Assembly: GCA_963767645.1 (NCBI GenBank)
Contig: CAVYEW010000001.1
Span: forward strand, 310,001-374,000
Origin: DATFDN01 sp963767645
GTDB taxonomy: Bacteria > Pseudomonadota > Alphaproteobacteria > Acetobacterales > Acetobacteraceae
Length of the DNA: 64,000 bases
Direction: 5' to 3'
Within the stretch, counting starts at the first letter, position 1. Every line of letters starts with the position of its first letter. Of this stretch, positions 9,066-18,560 are shown piece by piece. A model generated the notes under the pieces. The model had not been told where the DNA came from. It ran no database searches and was given only the letters and a program-made list of their open reading frames with translations. The position numbers were made by a program, and so were the translations under genes.

Positions 9066-10241
9066 ATGCCGATCATCAACCGCATCGCCGACTTCCAGGA
9101 GGAGATGACCGCCTGGCGCCGCGACCTGCACGCCCATCCCGAGCTGTCGCTCCAGGAGGTCCGCACCAGCGGCGTCGTGCAAGCGAAGCTGCGCGAGTTC
9201 GGGGTGGACGAGATCATCACCGGCCTCGCCCGCACCGGCGTGATCGGCGTGATCCGCGGACGCGGCGGGAACAGTGCGCGCGCGATCGGGCTGCGCGCGG
9301 ACATGGACGCGCTGCCGATCGAGGAGGCGACCGGGCTCGACTACGCCTCCCGCAATCCGGGGGTGATGCACGCCTGCGGCCATGACGGGCACACGACGAT
9401 GCTGCTGGGCGCGGCGAAATACCTCGCCGAGACCCGCAACTTCGACGGCACGGTCTACGTGATCTTCCAGCCGGCCGAGGAGAACCTGGGCGGCGGCGAG
9501 ATCATGGTCAGGGAAGGACTGTTCGAGCGCTGCAAGATGGAGCGCGTATTCGGGATGCACAACTGGCCCGCGGTTCCGGCCGGAACCTTTCTCTGGCGCG
9601 AGGGCCCGATCATGGCGGCGGTGGCGAATATCGAGATCTCCGTCACCGGCAAGGGCTCGCACGGCGCGCATCCCGATCATGGGATCGACCCGATCGTCGT
9701 CGCCGCGCAGATCGTGACCGCGCTCCAGACCATCGTCGCGCGCACCATCGATCCGGCGGAGGCCGGCGTCGTCACCATCGGCCACATCAACGGCGGGCAC
9801 ACCTATAACGTGATCCCCGAAACGGTGCGCATGAAGGGCACCGCGCGCTGGTTCAAGCCCTCGGTTGGCGACACCCTGGAAGCGGGCGTGCGCCGGCTGG
9901 CGACCGGCATCGCGGAGAGCTTCGGTGCGCGGGCGGAGGTGGAGTTCAGCCGCGCCTATCCCGCTACGGTGAATGAGCCGGAGGCGACCCGCCTCACGCT
10001 GGACGCCGCGCGCACCGTCGCCGGCGAGCAGCGCGTCGAGCCGATGCGCAACCCGACGATGGGCGGCGAGGATTTCGCCTTCATGCTGCAGGCCAAGCAA
10101 GGGAGCTACATCATGCTGGGCGGCGGCCGGGGCAAAGGCGATCCGATGCTCCACCACCCGCGCTACGATTTCAACGACGCGATCCTGCCGATCGGCGCGT
10201 CCTACTGGGCGACGCTGGCGGAGCAGCTACTGGCGAAGTAG
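9066..10241 (+). CDS. M20D amidohydrolase (hippurate hydrolase-like), second copy
   Basis: A 391-residue M20D enzyme with the same landmarks as the protein at 3075: HACGHDGHT, QPAEENLGGG, GKGSHGAHPDHG and GGEDFAFML. The HACGHDGHTTMLLGAA stretch is nearly identical to the other copy at DNA level, but the remainder has diverged, so this is a paralogue and not a recent duplication. Expected chemistry is hydrolysis of an N-acyl amino acid or related amide by a two-metal centre. The start is ATG 9066, just after the preceding stop. Confidence 0.9.
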   Translation: MPIINRIADFQEEMTAWRRDLHAHPELSLQEVRTSGVVQAKLREFGVDEIITGLARTGVIGVIRGRGGNSARAIGLRADMDALPIEEATGLDYASRNPGVMHACGHDGHTTMLLGAAKYLAETRNFDGTVYVIFQPAEENLGGGEIMVREGLFERCKMERVFGMHNWPAVPAGTFLWREGPIMAAVANIEISVTGKGSHGAHPDHGIDPIVVAAQIVTALQTIVARTIDPAEAGVVTIGHINGGHTYNVIPETVRMKGTARWFKPSVGDTLEAGVRRLATGIAESFGARAEVEFSRAYPATVNEPEATRLTLDAARTVAGEQRVEPMRNPTMGGEDFAFMLQAKQGSYIMLGGGRGKGDPMLHHPRYDFNDAILPIGASYWATLAEQLLAK

Positions 10242-10301
10242 GGCACGCTTCCCGCGCTCGTCGCGAGCATCCGCGGCTTTCCTTGCCGCACGAAGCCGTG
10301 G

Positions 10302-10324
10302 ATGGCCGGAACAAGTCCGGCCAT
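10302..10324. repeat. Short palindromic dispersed-type repeat between convergent genes
   Basis: Arms ATGGCCGG (10302-10309) and CCGGCCAT (10317-10324) are perfectly complementary around a 7-nt loop. Read on the plus strand it encodes the peptide MAGTSPAMT, which I recognise as a common dispersed intergenic repeat in Rhodospirillales and Bradyrhizobium-like genomes. Its position between two converging 3' ends would allow it to stabilise or terminate both transcripts. There is no T-run. Confidence 0.6.
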
Positions 10325-10365
10325 GACGGAAGAGAGAGCGAGGCCTGCGGGCCATATGCGGTCCT

Positions 10366-11133
10366 CTACCCCGCCGCCCCGCCATCGATCGTCAGGATCG
10401 TGCCGGAGGTGTAGGCGGAAGCGGGGCTGGCCAGGAACGCCACGGCGTTGCCGATCTCCTCGGGCGTCGCGGCGCGACCGAACGGCATGCCGGAGAGCAG
10501 CTCCCGCCACCGCTCGGGATCGCCCAGCTCCTTGGCGGCGCGGTCACGCTGCAGCATCACCAGCCGGTCGGTCGTGACCGGGCCGGGATTGATCCCCACC
10601 ACGCGCAGCCCGTCGCCCGGCGCCTGCCGGCCGAGCGCGCGGGTGAACGCCATCAGCGCGGCGTTGCCGGCGGCGCCGGCAATATAGCCGTGCGGGAACT
10701 TCTCGCCGGCGGCGCCGATCACGTTGACGATCACCCCCGCCCGGCGTGCCGCCATGCGCGGATAGACGGCGCGGCAAAACGAGATGAACCCGAACACTTT
10801 CAGGTCCCAGGCGCGGCGCAGCGTCTCGTCGCTGACCGAGACGACATCGCCGGGGGGAATGGCACCGGCGTTGTTGACCAGGATGTCGATCTCGCCCGCC
10901 TGCTCGGCGACGCGCCGCACCGCCGCGTCGGAGGACAAATCGGCGGGGATCACCCGCACCGTGACCTGCCGGCGCGCGCGGATCGCGCCAGCCGCGTCCT
11001 CCAGCATCGCCGCGTCGCGCGCGACGAGGGTGACGTCGCACCCCTCCTCGGCCAGCACCGTCGCCGCCGCCCGACCGATCCCCTTCGACCCACCGGTAAT
11101 CAGGGCACGCTTGCCCGCGAGCTTCAGGTCCAT
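10366..11133 (-). CDS. SDR family oxidoreductase, atypical active site
   Basis: A 255-residue short-chain dehydrogenase/reductase. The cofactor motif is GGSKGIG (near residue 14) and the NNAG motif is intact. In the active-site region the tyrosine is kept in GYIAGAAGN, but the lysine of YxxxK is replaced by alanine. I know a subfamily with this YIAG(S/A)xGN pattern, so the change is probably ancestral and not a mutation. The C terminus ends with the normal IDGGAAG. It starts one base after the stop of the glutamine amidotransferase gene, implying an operon. Confidence 0.85.
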   Translation of the reverse strand: MDLKLAGKRALITGGSKGIGRAAATVLAEEGCDVTLVARDAAMLEDAAGAIRARRQVTVRVIPADLSSDAAVRRVAEQAGEIDILVNNAGAIPPGDVVSVSDETLRRAWDLKVFGFISFCRAVYPRMAARRAGVIVNVIGAAGEKFPHGYIAGAAGNAALMAFTRALGRQAPGDGLRVVGINPGPVTTDRLVMLQRDRAAKELGDPERWRELLSGMPFGRAATPEEIGNAVAFLASPASAYTSGTILTIDGGAAG

Positions 11134-11134
11134 G

Positions 11135-11878
11135 CTACGCCGCCTCCCGCAATCCTTGTTGATACGCCCGGCACGCCTCGCCGAAGGCCCGGAACAGGGC
11201 GAGGCTCGCCGGATCGTCGAGATACCCCCATTCGGGGTGCCACTGCACGCCGAAGGCGAAGCCCGGCGCGTGCTCGACCCGCACCGCCTCGATCGTGCCG
11301 TCGGGCGCCGCCGCCTCGACAACGAGCCCCGGTGCAAGGCGGTCGATCGCCTGCCCATGCAGCGAGTTCACGGTGATCTCTCCCGCCCCGACGATTAGAG
11401 CGAGCCTGCCCGACAAGCGGACCGGGTGCTTCGGACCGTAGCGGCGTTCGAGCGGCCCCTCCCCGCCCCGGTGGTCCAGCCGTCCGGAGACGTCATGCAC
11501 CTTCTGATGCAGCGTGCCGCCCAGCGCGACGTTCAGCTCCTGCAAACCGCGGCAGATCGCGAGCAGCGGGATGCCCCTGGCGATCGCGGCGCGGATCAGC
11601 GGCAGCGTGGTCGCGTCGCGCGCGGGATCGTGCAAATCCGGGGTTAGGCTCTCGCCGCCGGCGTAGTGGTCGGGATGCACGTTGCTCGGGCTGCCGGGGA
11701 TCAGCACCCCGTCCAGCCGATCGAGCACCGCGCGTTGCGCCTCCCCGGCCGGGGGGATCATGAGCGGGATGGCGCCGGCCCCGCCCTCAAGCGCGGCGGC
11801 GTAGCGCGCCGGCGTCTCGTGCCACAGAAGCCCGTTACGCATGCGCGCGCAGGCGGGGATGCCGGCGATCACAGTCAT
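11135..11878 (-). CDS. Class I glutamine amidotransferase (gamma-Glu-GABA hydrolase family)
   Basis: A 247-residue class I glutamine amidotransferase-like hydrolase of the PuuD/peptidase C26 group. The nucleophile is the Cys of AICRGLQ (near residue 110) and the His of the triad is in VQWHPEW (near 213). Enzymes of this group cleave gamma-glutamyl conjugates such as gamma-glutamyl-GABA. No other putrescine-pathway genes flank it, so the substrate is open. It is first in a two-gene operon with the SDR. Confidence 0.82.
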   Translation of the reverse strand: MTVIAGIPACARMRNGLLWHETPARYAAALEGGAGAIPLMIPPAGEAQRAVLDRLDGVLIPGSPSNVHPDHYAGGESLTPDLHDPARDATTLPLIRAAIARGIPLLAICRGLQELNVALGGTLHQKVHDVSGRLDHRGGEGPLERRYGPKHPVRLSGRLALIVGAGEITVNSLHGQAIDRLAPGLVVEAAAPDGTIEAVRVEHAPGFAFGVQWHPEWGYLDDPASLALFRAFGEACRAYQQGLREAA

Positions 11879-11994
11879 TCCAGATGATCCATCTTGGCGG
11901 CTCGTCCGGGACTAGCCCGAAGCGAGGCTTGCGTCCACGGTCCGGCAGACGGCACTCCAGGGGGATCCATCCGTGGCAGGCAAGGTGCGTCCTC

Positions 11995-12531
11995 ATGGCT
12001 GACCAGCTCCGCGACTGGCATGATTTCTATATCCTGATCGGAACGGCCTCTGCCACGCTCATCGGGCTCATGTTCGTCGCCGCCTCGGTGGGCACGAGTT
12101 ACTTCAATGCCGAGCGCGAGGTGCCGCTGCGGGCCTTCCTGACTCCGACGGTCGTGCATTTCAGCGTCATTCTGGTGAGCTGCCTGATCTGCATGGCACC
12201 GTCGCTGACGCGCCATTCCTTCGGCGCCCTGTTGGCGACCAGCGGCGCTATCGGGATCGGTCATTCCTGCAGGGTCTGGCTGAGAATGCGCGGTCGCGGC
12301 ATCACCCGGACCATCGACCTGGGCGACCGGTTTTGTTACATCCTCATCCCTGTCGCGATGTATCTGATCTTGACCGCGACCGGCATCGTGCTGCCCATGC
12401 GGCCCGTTCTCGGACTCGACATGCTGGCAGCCACATTGGTCGCGCTCCTGCTGCTCGGCATTCGTAACGCCTGGGATATGACCCTGTGGATCGTGCTGAA
12501 GACACCCTCCGGTAGCGTCCCGCCCGTTTGA
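11995..12531 (+). CDS. Small multi-pass membrane protein, function unknown
   Basis: A 178-residue protein with about four hydrophobic segments: near residues 12-34, 50-68, 75-90, and 110-160 (probably two). It begins MADQLRDWHDFY and has no catalytic motif that I recognise. The start is ATG 11995, with AAGGTG about eight bases upstream; an in-frame start at 11884 would add a low-complexity Arg-rich extension and is unlikely. It stands alone between the amidotransferase (divergent) and an FAD protein (convergent). Confidence 0.65.
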   Translation: MADQLRDWHDFYILIGTASATLIGLMFVAASVGTSYFNAEREVPLRAFLTPTVVHFSVILVSCLICMAPSLTRHSFGALLATSGAIGIGHSCRVWLRMRGRGITRTIDLGDRFCYILIPVAMYLILTATGIVLPMRPVLGLDMLAATLVALLLLGIRNAWDMTLWIVLKTPSGSVPPV

Positions 12532-12579
12532 CGAAACGACCGTTCCCGCAACCCCGGCCGGCATCAGGCCCGCCAGCCA

Positions 12580-12599
12580 GCGCGCCCAACTTGGCGCGC
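12580..12599. terminator. Hairpin between convergent genes
   Basis: GCGCGCC (12580-12586) and GGCGCGC (12593-12599) are perfectly complementary with loop CAACTT. It sits in the 113-bp gap between two converging genes and could act on both transcripts. No T-tract follows, so intrinsic termination is uncertain. Confidence 0.4.
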
Positions 12600-12644
12600 G
12601 CCGCCCCGAACCTCGGATGGCCGGAGCGGGAGGCGGCGGACCGC

Positions 12645-14078
12645 TTAGACCATGGCTGGCTCCATGTGCCGCGGCGCCGCGCGGACCAGCAACGCCAGAT
12701 GCTCGGCGAGAAACTCGCACTGCCGGCGGATATCCGGCACGGCCGTCATTTCCCAGAACGCGCCCTTGGTGACCGGCCCGACCGCGAACATCCGCCGCGA
12801 AATTGCGCCGTCCCGCTCCAGCAACGCGCACGTGCCGGTGACATCGAGCCCCAGCCGCAGCGGGTCAGGCCGCACCAGCCCGTTCCGAAGCAGCGCGCGC
12901 ACCAGCGGGTGCGGGATGCGCGCATAGTCCGCACCCGGCCCCGAGCAGTTCACCACCCGCGCGACGCGTATGGTGGCCAGCGCGTCCCGGGAGCGCGGCT
13001 GGTAGGCAACGTCGACCATTCCGTTCCGTTCCGTGAACGCGCGTACGCGTCCGGCGCGGACGGCGAGGGGTCCGCTGGCCCGTGCCGCCGCGATCCGCTC
13101 TGCCACCTCCCCTGGCAGGCGATGCCGGTGGATGTCCCACCAAGGGCGCAGGTGGCGCAGAAAGCGGGCGCGGTCCACCGCGCTCATGGCCTGCCACACG
13201 TCCTGCGTGAAGGGGCGCAGCCCGTCAATCGCCGGCTGCCAGCTGCCGCCAGCCGCTACGGCGCGGGCGGTCTCGCGACGCAGGAAACTGAGCAACGCGC
13301 CTAAAGCCGTCGGGTAGGCGTGCGGCTCCGGCGCGCTGGGCAGGCCGTCGCCATGCGGCAGCGGCAGCAGGCCGCGACGGGAGATGGCGTGAATCGGCCC
13401 CCTATGGCCCTGATCGAGCAACGAGATCACCGTGTCGACCATGGTCAGGCCGGTGCCGATCAGCAGCACGGGCGCCGTCGGGTCCAGCCCTTTGAGCGTG
13501 TCCGTCGCCCAGGGATCCGCCCGGTAGTACGGGCTGTCGTAGACCCATCCATCTGCAACGGGCGGCGGTTCCGGCGGAAAGTTGCCGGTGGCGAGTACCA
13601 CGATATCCGCTCGCACCGTCCGGTCGCGGTCGAGGCGGAGCGCAAGATCATGGCCTCCCGCGTTGATGTCCAGCACATCCCCACCCAGCAGTTCGAGCCG
13701 GTCGCCGCGTCCGGGCTGCTTCAATTCCTGGTTCAGCAGGTGTCGCACATAGGCCCCGAATAGCCGGCGCGGCACGAAACACTGCGCGCCGTAGCCGGCA
13801 ATGCCTTGGGACGAGGTGCACAGTGCCTGCTCGAACGGGTGGGTCTCGAGCCAGTCCAGGAAATCGCGCGGGCGGTCGTGAAAGGCGCTCATGCGCCCCG
13901 CCGGGACGTTCAGCAGGTGGCCGGGGTTGCCGTTGGCGTACGCCTGCCCCCGGCCGAACTGACGGTTGCGCTCCATAAGAATGATGCGGGTCTTGGGCGG
14001 GCACCGGCGGAGCAGGTGCAGCGACAGCAACGTGCCGCTGAAGCCCGCGCCGACAACGGCGATGGATGTCCCGTCCAT
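12645..14078 (-). CDS. FAD/NAD(P)-binding oxidoreductase (YdhS-like)
   Basis: A 477-residue flavoprotein of the FAD-NAD(P)-binding type (Pfam13454-like). The N-terminal dinucleotide motif is VVGAGFSGT (residues 8-16) and a second one appears as LLIGTGLTMVD near 200. The GRGQAYANGNPGHLLNVPAG segment is typical of this family of hydroxyacylglutathione/YdhS-like proteins. Several homologues lie with siderophore or uptake genes, but none are adjacent here, and the reaction is unknown. The start at ATG 14078 begins directly with the Rossmann strand. Confidence 0.8.
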   Translation of the reverse strand: MDGTSIAVVGAGFSGTLLSLHLLRRCPPKTRIILMERNRQFGRGQAYANGNPGHLLNVPAGRMSAFHDRPRDFLDWLETHPFEQALCTSSQGIAGYGAQCFVPRRLFGAYVRHLLNQELKQPGRGDRLELLGGDVLDINAGGHDLALRLDRDRTVRADIVVLATGNFPPEPPPVADGWVYDSPYYRADPWATDTLKGLDPTAPVLLIGTGLTMVDTVISLLDQGHRGPIHAISRRGLLPLPHGDGLPSAPEPHAYPTALGALLSFLRRETARAVAAGGSWQPAIDGLRPFTQDVWQAMSAVDRARFLRHLRPWWDIHRHRLPGEVAERIAAARASGPLAVRAGRVRAFTERNGMVDVAYQPRSRDALATIRVARVVNCSGPGADYARIPHPLVRALLRNGLVRPDPLRLGLDVTGTCALLERDGAISRRMFAVGPVTKGAFWEMTAVPDIRRQCEFLAEHLALLVRAAPRHMEPAMV

Positions 14079-14248
14079 GCAAACCTCCGAAATGTGGCAG
14101 GCCGGAGCCTAGGGCAGTGAGGCCATTCGCGGTCAAGCCCGGGGTCGCCGGTCCACGTGAATGCTGCGTGATTTCTGGTGGAATGGCCAAGGTTCACGTA
14201 GATATCAACGCCGATGAGGAGCCCGTCCGCTCACTCGAGGGCCGACGA

Positions 14249-15466
14249 TCAAAGTCGTTCCGGACGATCCGCGCTGATCGATGCCGGTGCCGCACATGGG
14301 CGCTCGCGGCAGCGATCGGCGACGAGCATTCCGGCAGCCCCGGCCAGCATCAGGCCGGCCATGCCGCGCGGCGTGCCGTCGGTCAGCACGCCGACCAGCA
14401 GGCCGCTGATCGCACCGAGCAAGAACTGTCCCATGCCCATCAGCGCCGAGGCGCTGCCGGCGTGGGCGGCATGGCGCGACAGTGCGCCCACCGTCGCGTT
14501 CGGGTTCACGAAGCCCTGACAGCTCACGAACACGAAGAGCGGTGCGAGCACGGCGGCCAGCCGATGCACCCCGGCGAGCGCCGCCGCGAGCATTGCGGCG
14601 GTGGCCGCGAGGTCGATCAGCGTCACCGCGCGCAGCAGCGCGAAGCCGCCGAACCGAGGCAGCAGCCAGGCATTGATCTGCGAGCAGGCGATCAGCCCCA
14701 TGGCGCAGGCCCCGAACAGCAACCCATACTCGGCCGGGGTGAAGCCGAACCCGTCGATGAACACGGGCGAGGAGCCGCCGAGATAGGCGAAGAAGCCGAA
14801 TGTGGCGAAGCCGCCCAGCGAGGCGTGGGTCAGGAAGCCGCGCTCGCGCAGGATGTGGCGGTAGCGGCGGAACTGCTCGGCCACGCTCAGGCGCACGCGG
14901 CGCTCGCGCGGCAGGGTATCGGGCAGCGCGAGGCAGACCAGGACCAGGGCAATGCCGCCGTACCCGGCCATGATCCAGAAGATCCAGCGCCAGGTCGCGA
15001 ACGCCAGTACAGCGCCGCCCACGCTCGGCGCCAGGATCGGCGCGGCGCCCATCACCAGCATCAGCCGCGACATCAGCACCGCCGCTTGGTGCCCGTCGGC
15101 CAGGTCGCGGACCACGGCGCGCGGAATCACCATGCTCGCCGCCGCTGCGACCGCGGACAGGAACCGGAACGCCGAGAGCCACAGGATTGACGGGGCGAGC
15201 GCGCAGGCGACGCAGGTGCCCGTGTAGAGCGCCGTCGAGACCACCAGGGGCAACCGGCGGCCGAGCCGGTCTGACAGCGTGCCTTGGGTGATTTGCCCGA
15301 CCGCAAGGCCGGCGAACCACGCCGCGAGCGAATACTGCGCCGAGCCCGCTGGAGCGTGGAACGACGCCTCGATGACCGGGAAGGCGGGCAGGTACATGTC
15401 GGTCGAGGCTGGGCCGACCGCCGTGAGGAAGCCGAGCAGCAACGGCAGCCAGAAGGGGACGCGCAT
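14249..15466 (-). CDS. Bcr/CflA family drug-resistance MFS exporter
   Basis: A 405-residue major facilitator with about 12 membrane segments. The first helix carries STDMYLPAFP, a hallmark of Bcr/CflA (DHA1) transporters, and the loop 2-3 motif is GTLSDRLGRRLPL. Such proteins export bicyclomycin, sulfonamides, chloramphenicol or cysteine by proton antiport. The chosen start is ATG 15466; a TTG one codon upstream is equivalent. No regulator is encoded next to it. Confidence 0.88.
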   Translation of the reverse strand: MRVPFWLPLLLGFLTAVGPASTDMYLPAFPVIEASFHAPAGSAQYSLAAWFAGLAVGQITQGTLSDRLGRRLPLVVSTALYTGTCVACALAPSILWLSAFRFLSAVAAAASMVIPRAVVRDLADGHQAAVLMSRLMLVMGAAPILAPSVGGAVLAFATWRWIFWIMAGYGGIALVLVCLALPDTLPRERRVRLSVAEQFRRYRHILRERGFLTHASLGGFATFGFFAYLGGSSPVFIDGFGFTPAEYGLLFGACAMGLIACSQINAWLLPRFGGFALLRAVTLIDLAATAAMLAAALAGVHRLAAVLAPLFVFVSCQGFVNPNATVGALSRHAAHAGSASALMGMGQFLLGAISGLLVGVLTDGTPRGMAGLMLAGAAGMLVADRCRERPCAAPASISADRPERL

Positions 15467-15567
15467 CAAGCGGTCATGGCAGACGACGCGGCGCGCGGCC
15501 AGGGCATGGTTGGCGCAGAAGCCGGCGGGCAGATAGGCTAAGCGAGCGAGCTACCGGGAGGAGAGCA

Positions 15568-16539
15568 ATGGCGTCCAAGATCCTCGTCAGCGACAACCCG
15601 CTGAACGCGATGGAGGTGATGCGGGAGCTCGCCCCTGCCGGGTTCGAGGTGGTCAGCGCCCGCGCCAACACCGCGGAGTTCCGCGCCGCGCTGGAAGATG
15701 CCGAGTACCTGGTCGGCCTGGGCGAGTTCGCGACCGATGACGCGTTCTTCCGCGCGGCACCCAGGGTCAAGCTCCTGCAGCTGCTCAGCGCCGGCTATGA
15801 CCGTATCGATATCGAGGCGGCACGCCGCGCCGACGTGCCGGTGTGCAACAACGGCGGCGCCAACTCCGTCGCGGTAGCCGAGCACGCGCTGATGCTAATG
15901 CTCGCGGTCTGCCGGCGTCTGGCGTGGCAGCACGCCATGGTGGCGTCGGGCCGCTGGCGTGGCAACGACATCGCCGGCGTGCGGCTGTTCGAGCTGTACG
16001 GGCGGACGCTCGGGATCATCGGCCTCGGCACGATCGGCAAGAAGGTGGCGCGGCTGGCGCGCGCGTTCGGGATGAACGTCCAGTATTACGACATCGCGCG
16101 TCTGACTGAGGATCAGGCGGATCAGCTCGGCGTCCGCTTCCGGCTGATGAACGAACTGCTGCGCAGCTCCGATATCGTCTCCCTGCATGTCCCGCTGACC
16201 AGGCTGACGCGGCGCATGATCGGCGCGGCCGAGCTGCGGCTCATGCAACCGAGCGCCTACCTGATCAACACCTGCCGCGGTCCCGTCGTGGACGAGGCGG
16301 CGCTGCATGAGGCGCTGACCAGCGGCACCATCGCAGGCGCCGGGCTCGACGTCTTTGACCAGGAGCCGCCGGCCGCCGACAATCCGCTGTTCGGCCTGGA
16401 CAATGTCGTCCTGACGCCGCATTTCGCCGGGCCGACATGGGACAACCAGTACACCCGCTTCCGCAACGCTTTCGACAACGTGCAGCGCGTGGCGCGCGGC
16501 GAGCGGCCGTTGTGGATCATCCCCGAGTTGCGGGGCTGA
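15568..16539 (+). CDS. D-isomer-specific 2-hydroxyacid dehydrogenase
   Basis: A 323-residue NAD-dependent dehydrogenase of the D-2-hydroxyacid family (phosphoglycerate dehydrogenase/hydroxypyruvate reductase group). The Rossmann motif is GLGTIGKKV (near 150), and the catalytic residues are the Arg of NTCRGPVVD (near 235), the Glu of FDQEPP (near 264) and the His of TPHFAG (near 282). GGAGGA at 15558-15561 supports ATG 15568. The last 23 bp overlap the converging glycosyltransferase. Substrate not determined. Confidence 0.9.
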   Translation: MASKILVSDNPLNAMEVMRELAPAGFEVVSARANTAEFRAALEDAEYLVGLGEFATDDAFFRAAPRVKLLQLLSAGYDRIDIEAARRADVPVCNNGGANSVAVAEHALMLMLAVCRRLAWQHAMVASGRWRGNDIAGVRLFELYGRTLGIIGLGTIGKKVARLARAFGMNVQYYDIARLTEDQADQLGVRFRLMNELLRSSDIVSLHVPLTRLTRRMIGAAELRLMQPSAYLINTCRGPVVDEAALHEALTSGTIAGAGLDVFDQEPPAADNPLFGLDNVVLTPHFAGPTWDNQYTRFRNAFDNVQRVARGERPLWIIPELRG

Positions 16540-17311
16540 TCCCAGCCCGCCGCAGCGCCAACTCGGCTTCCGCCTCGATCGCCCGGCGGCGGGCCGCCAT
16601 CTCCGGTTCCTGGGCGCGCAGCACCTGACGGATGAGGGTGGCCTCGCGCGAGTTGAGCGCGCGCGGGCTCTCCAGGAAGACGGTGGCGCGCAGCGCGGGA
16701 TCGGCGCGCAGGATGTCCTGCAGCATGTCCTGGTCGTTGCGCACCAGATCCCAGCGTCCCGCGCCACGCAGCGCGCCGTCGCCGATCTCGGCGAAGGCGC
16801 CGTTCCAAGCGGCGATGAGGGCACGGCAGCGAGGGTGGCCCAGGTTGAAGAATGCCACTCCGTCGTTCACCTCCCAGTCGGGCACATCCTCGCCGGCCGG
16901 CACCAGCACCGCCGCGAACTCCGTTTTCGCTGTCAAATAGGCCCGGACATCCCAACCGAGGTCCACGACGACCGCATCGGCGTCGAGATAGAGCACCCAG
17001 CCGTCAAACCCCTGCTCCACGTACTCATGCAGCAGCACGATCCGGTTGAATGCCGCGTGCCAGGGATGGAAGCCGCGCTTGATGCCGATGAAACCGGCGT
17101 AGGCGATGCCGTGCTGTGCGCAGAATGCCCGGTTGGCGTGCGATGACGCGACCAGCAGGTCGAAATAGGCGAAAGGGTCGCAGGTCTGCACGAGGATGAT
17201 GTCAGCCGTGCTCCCCCAGTCCCGCGCCGTCAGCCGACCCTGCGCGCGCGCCCGTCGCCGCCCGATCAGGCGGGCGTGAGCGCGGCCCAGAAGGCGGCTC
17301 ACGGCAACCAC
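16517..17311 (-). CDS. Putative nucleotide-diphospho-sugar transferase (GT-A fold)
   Basis: A ~264-residue protein with a GT-A-like arrangement: ILVQTCDPF at the start of the fold, a conserved FNRIVLLHEYV segment, then the acidic YLDADAVV (a DxD-type metal/nucleotide-sugar motif) and NDGVAFFNLGHP and NDQDMLQDIL motifs seen in GMA12/MNN10-like and related glycosyltransferases. The N terminus is Arg-rich and the start (GTG 17311) is uncertain. It stands apart from other glycan genes, so neither donor nor acceptor can be inferred. Confidence 0.65.
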   Translation of the reverse strand: MVAVSRLLGRAHARLIGRRRARAQGRLTARDWGSTADIILVQTCDPFAYFDLLVASSHANRAFCAQHGIAYAGFIGIKRGFHPWHAAFNRIVLLHEYVEQGFDGWVLYLDADAVVVDLGWDVRAYLTAKTEFAAVLVPAGEDVPDWEVNDGVAFFNLGHPRCRALIAAWNGAFAEIGDGALRGAGRWDLVRNDQDMLQDILRADPALRATVFLESPRALNSREATLIRQVLRAQEPEMAARRRAIEAEAELALRRAGISPATRG

Positions 17312-17321
17312 CCCGCAAGGC

Positions 17322-18522
17322 TCAGGCGGTGCAAGCAGGGTTGAGGGGCAGGAAGGCTTGCGCCGCAGGCAGCGAGGAAAGCGGTGTGTAGAGGTCCCAT
17401 CCCCCCGTGCTCGAACCCGGCGCTTTCACTTGGTACAGGGTCATGTCGTAGAGCACACGCCCATCGGCGCGCACGGTGGCCTCATGGCCCATGTAGTCCA
17501 CGGGAAGCGCCCGCATCGCCTTCGCGATCGTCAGCGCGTCAGTACCTGTGCGCCTGCGCCGTGGCCCGCAGGAAGTGGCGTACGGCGACATAGATGGTTG
17601 CCTGGTTTCGCGTCGGCATGGCCTGGCGAGCGGTGAAGAAGCGCGCGGCGAACGCGCGGGCCGACGCATTCTGATCCCAGTAGAAGCTCGACGAGAGCGC
17701 CAGGCCTTGCGTGGCCTCCAGACCCAGCGCGTGGATGTCCGTGATGTAGACCAGGAACCCGGCCAGACGCTGCCGGCCGGCGCGGGTGAGGCCGAACTCT
17801 CCGGCCTGCTTGATCGCGTTCACCAGATCGTTGCCCACCGCCGCGAGTCCGACGACCTGCGCCCCGGAACTGGCCGCCTGGACGAGCTGGCTGGAGAAGT
17901 CGGTGTTGCCGATCGGGAACGGCACCGAGCCGAGGACGGAGCCGCCGTTCCGCTCGATCACCTGCCTGGCGGCTTCCTGGAGCTGATGGCCGAAGGTGAA
18001 GTCCACGGTGATGAAGAACCAGCTCTTGCCGCCCTTCTCCACCACCTGCCTGGCGGTTCCGGTGGTCATCGCGTGCGTGTCGTCGGCCCAATGCGTGCTG
18101 ACGGGGGTGCAGAACTTCGACGTGAATTCGCTGATCGCGGCAGCCGTGATCATCACGGTGCGCTGCTTCTCCCGTGCGATGTTCAGCACGGCGAGCGCCA
18201 CTGGCGTCACCGGCAGGTCGGTGATGGCTGCGACACCGTCGTCGTACCAGGCACGGGCGATCGCGCCGGCGATGTCGGGCTTGTTCTGAGTATCGCCCAA
18301 AACGACCTCAATTCGCCGCCCTAGCACCGTGCCGCCGAAATCGGCGGCCGCCATGCGCGCCGCCTCCAGGCTGCCCCGGCCGCCGCTGTCGGCATACGGG
18401 CCGGTGGCGTCGGTCAGCACGCCGATCGAGAGCGGTGCGTCCTGCGCCCGGGCAGGGCGGGTCAGCAGCGCGCCAGCACCGAGTGCCATCGCGCCGCGGC
18501 GGCCGATCGTAGATGCGCTCAT
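17322..18522 (-). pseudogene. Branched-chain-type ABC substrate-binding protein, frameshifted
   Basis: A periplasmic binding protein of the LivK/urea-amide type with a Tat-like leader (STIGRRGAMALGAG) ending at ARAQDA. The main frame runs from ATG 18522 (GGAAG ribosome site) to a premature TGA at 17539 after ATAQAHRY. The missing C terminus continues in another frame as GTDALTIAKAMRALPVDYM through to a stop at 17322. One extra base near 17550 accounts for the switch. Corrected, the protein is about 399 residues and complete. It follows maiA closely, with no permease or ATPase nearby. This is either a recent mutation or a sequencing error. Confidence 0.8.
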
Positions 18523-18560
18523 GTCCGCTTCCGTACTCGGATCAAATTTGCTTTTGATAC

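Noticed and set aside
12528..13304. 258-codon plus-strand frame opposite the FAD protein
   Set aside because: No motif and biased composition; it lies antisense to a well-supported flavoprotein.
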